Assembly: GCF_000179615.1 (NCBI RefSeq)
Contig: NZ_AEDD01000007.1
Span: 1 to 64,000, forward strand
DNA from: Paenibacillus curdlanolyticus YK9
GTDB taxonomy: Bacteria; Bacillota; Bacilli; Paenibacillales; Paenibacillaceae
Reading direction: 5' to 3'
DNA: 64,000 nucleotides
Under the pieces are notes generated by a model. It was given only the letters and a program-made list of their open reading frames with translations, was not told the origin of the DNA and did no database searches. The position numbers and the translations under genes are program-made. This document shows positions 62,867-64,000 of this stretch, one piece after another (within the stretch, counting starts at the first letter, position 1; each line of letters starts with the position of its first letter).

Positions 62867-62894
62867 TGAAAGCGCTTAAATTTAAGCGCTTTCA
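62867..62894. promoter_or_regulatory. Perfect 28-bp palindrome made of two cre-like halves
   Basis: Each arm reads TGAAAGCGCTTAAA, close to the catabolite-responsive element TGWAARCGYTWNCA, and the two arms are exact reverse complements. It lies about 110 bases upstream of the sodA -35 and about 130 bases from the GNAT start. The rest of 62740-63004 is A/T-rich and shows no gene. Confidence 0.6.
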
Positions 62895-63004
62895 TGAATT
62901 TGAGGCAGATTATCTCGGCTTTTCTCGAAATTCCGACATAAATCTCTCGTTCTCGAGCCATCCTATGGCCGTTATGGCGGAATTCGACTTTTGCAACAAC
63001 AATG

Positions 63005-63033
63005 TTGATTTATTCACCTGAATAAGGGATAAT
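63005..63033 (+). promoter_or_regulatory. sodA promoter
   Basis: TTGATT (63005-63010) and GATAAT (63028-63033) with a 17-base spacer, 40 bases before the start codon. Confidence 0.7.
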
Positions 63034-63072
63034 GATCCTGAATCAACACATATTAACGGGAGGTAATTCACA

Positions 63073-63687
63073 ATGGCTCATCAACTGCCTGCTTTGCCTT
63101 ATGCTAACAATGCGCTCGAACCGCATTTTGACGAAACAACGATGGAGATCCACCACGACCGTCACCACAACGCTTATGTAACGAACCTTAACGCTGCTCT
63201 CGAATCCGCTCCAGAGCTGCAAAGCAAATCGATCGAAGATCTGATTGCTGATCTGAACAGCGTTCCAGAAGCAATCCGCACAGCTGTTCGCAACAACGGC
63301 GGCGGCCATGCGAACCACTCCCTCTTCTGGGAAACGATCGGCCCTAACGGCGGCGGCGCTCCTACGGGCAAGCTTGCTGACGCAATCGCAAGCGAGCTGG
63401 GCGGCTTCGACAAGTTCAAAGAAGATTTCGCTAAAGCAGGCGCTACGCGTTTCGGCTCCGGCTGGGCATGGCTTGCGCTTGGACAAGACGGCAAACTGAA
63501 AGTATACAGCCTGCCAAACCAAGACAGCCCGATCATGGAAGGCGACACGCCGCTCCTCGGTCTGGACGTTTGGGAGCATGCTTATTACCTCAAATATCAA
63601 AACAAACGCCCTGACTACATCGCAGCATTCTGGAATGTAGTAAACTGGGAAGCTGTTGGCCAACGTTACGAGGCAGCAGCGAAGTAA
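63073..63687 (+). CDS. sodA: Superoxide dismutase [Mn/Fe]
   Basis: 204 residues, normal length; start behind GGGAGG. Metal ligands are in [23 protein letters not shown] and [30 protein letters not shown] and strong codon bias fit the abundant Mn-type housekeeping enzyme. It removes superoxide in the cytosol. The window also has an extended SOD at 39581. Confidence 0.97.
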   Translation: MAHQLPALPYANNALEPHFDETTMEIHHDRHHNAYVTNLNAALESAPELQSKSIEDLIADLNSVPEAIRTAVRNNGGGHANHSLFWETIGPNGGGAPTGKLADAIASELGGFDKFKEDFAKAGATRFGSGWAWLALGQDGKLKVYSLPNQDSPIMEGDTPLLGLDVWEHAYYLKYQNKRPDYIAAFWNVVNWEAVGQRYEAAAK

Positions 63688-63711
63688 TTCATTCTCGGAC
63701 AAGCTTACAAA

Positions 63712-63745
63712 GACCGTCGTTCCTACATGGAACGGCGGTTTTTTG
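63712..63745 (+). terminator. Terminator of sodA
   Basis: ACCGTCGTTCC-TACAT-GGAACGGCGGT followed by TTTTTG. Confidence 0.9.
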
Positions 63746-63824
63746 TTTAGGCAAGCGAACATGCCCTCCCCGCATAGACTTAACCTGAACATACGCTGTC
63801 AGCAGAAGGAGGTTAAATATACCG

Positions 63825-64000
63825 ATGTACCCGAGCTACTACGGTTATGGATACCCGTATGGTTATCCTTACGACTACGGTGGTTACGATCAAGGCTATG
63901 GATACGACCCGAACGGGCAGCCGGCAGACGCAGGCGCGCTTCCGGAAGGCGAGTATGGCGTCTACTACGACCCGAGAGGGCTCATGCCTTTCCCGATGGG
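63825..64000 (+). CDS. Tyr/Gly/Pro-rich small protein, N-terminal part
   Basis: The ATG at 63825 follows AAGGAGG and the frame is open to the right edge (58 codons). The first ~28 residues are repeats of Tyr, Gly and Pro (MYPSYYGYGYPYGYPYDYGG), then a more ordinary acidic part (ALPEGEYGVYYDPRGLMPF). It resembles low-complexity surface or spore-coat-like proteins of Bacilli, but no family is recognised. No signal peptide is visible. Confidence 0.7.
   Translation, partial: MYPSYYGYGYPYGYPYDYGGYDQGYGYDPNGQPADAGALPEGEYGVYYDPRGLMPFPM

Noticed and set aside
1-64000. tRNA, rRNA, riboswitch, insertion sequence or prophage
   Set aside because: No sequence in the window supported any of these by eye; a covariance-model scan was not possible.

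Overview
The window looks like chromosome from a Paenibacillaceae member (Paenibacillus or a close relative). The evidence is a Gram-positive gene set (DUF402/YgaC, YneF, SipS-type signal peptidase, LCP protein, HD-GYP protein, two Mn/Fe superoxide dismutases), GC-rich codon use for a Firmicute by eye, strong AGGAGG ribosome sites, and a copper-amine-oxidase-N-like cell-surface domain that is frequent in that family. The genus is an inference; there is no rRNA in the window. No tRNA, CRISPR array, prophage or intact insertion sequence was seen.

Layout. 1-5326 (minus): MoxR ATPase, DUF58 protein and a TgpA-type transglutaminase that runs off the left edge, preceded by a polysaccharide deacetylase (to 6901). 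7424-11029: class Ib ribonucleotide reductase operon nrdI-nrdE-nrdF with tandem NrdR boxes. 11373-13052: divergent zinc module czrA/czcD. 13158-16850: Bcp peroxiredoxin, MMPL transporter and its divergent TetR regulator. 16880-17466: 51-bp tandem repeat array. 17560-20229: ABC exporter of two DUF990-type permeases and an ATPase. 20401-24583: LCP protein, hemL, HD-GYP protein. 24601-31120: nucleoside phosphorylase, inositol monophosphatase family, TauE, uvsE, small conserved protein, ddl, amidase. 31401-34112: aconitase. 34214-40789: VOC protein, LysR, dapA-like, IclR, alpha/beta hydrolase, and an N-terminally extended superoxide dismutase; two copies of a ~188-bp MITE-like repeat flank the lysR-dapA pair.

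The main point of interest is 40968-58581, all on the minus strand. A ten-gene biosynthetic operon has the order rhbA-rhbB-rhbC-rhbD-rhbE followed by asbB-asbC-asbD-asbE-asbF. The first half is the complete set for a diaminopropane-based citrate hydroxamate arm (rhizobactin 1021/schizokinen/aerobactin logic). The second half is the petrobactin set for a 3,4-dihydroxybenzoyl arm. Only two NIS synthetases are present, one of each lineage. I infer a citrate siderophore carrying one hydroxamate arm and one 3,4-catecholate arm, or a dual-product locus. Upstream lies an uptake operon (orphan lipoprotein, a substrate-binding protein with a copper-amine-oxidase-N-like domain and no lipobox, two FecCD permeases, ATPase). 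Both operons have paired near-perfect 7-1-7 Fur boxes.

58722-64000: folE-yneF, queG, sipS, DUF402 protein, GNAT protein, sodA behind a perfect 28-bp palindrome holding two cre-like half sites, and the start of a Tyr/Gly-rich small protein at the right edge. Most start codons below were chosen from the ribosome site rather than from the longest open frame; several are GTG or TTG.
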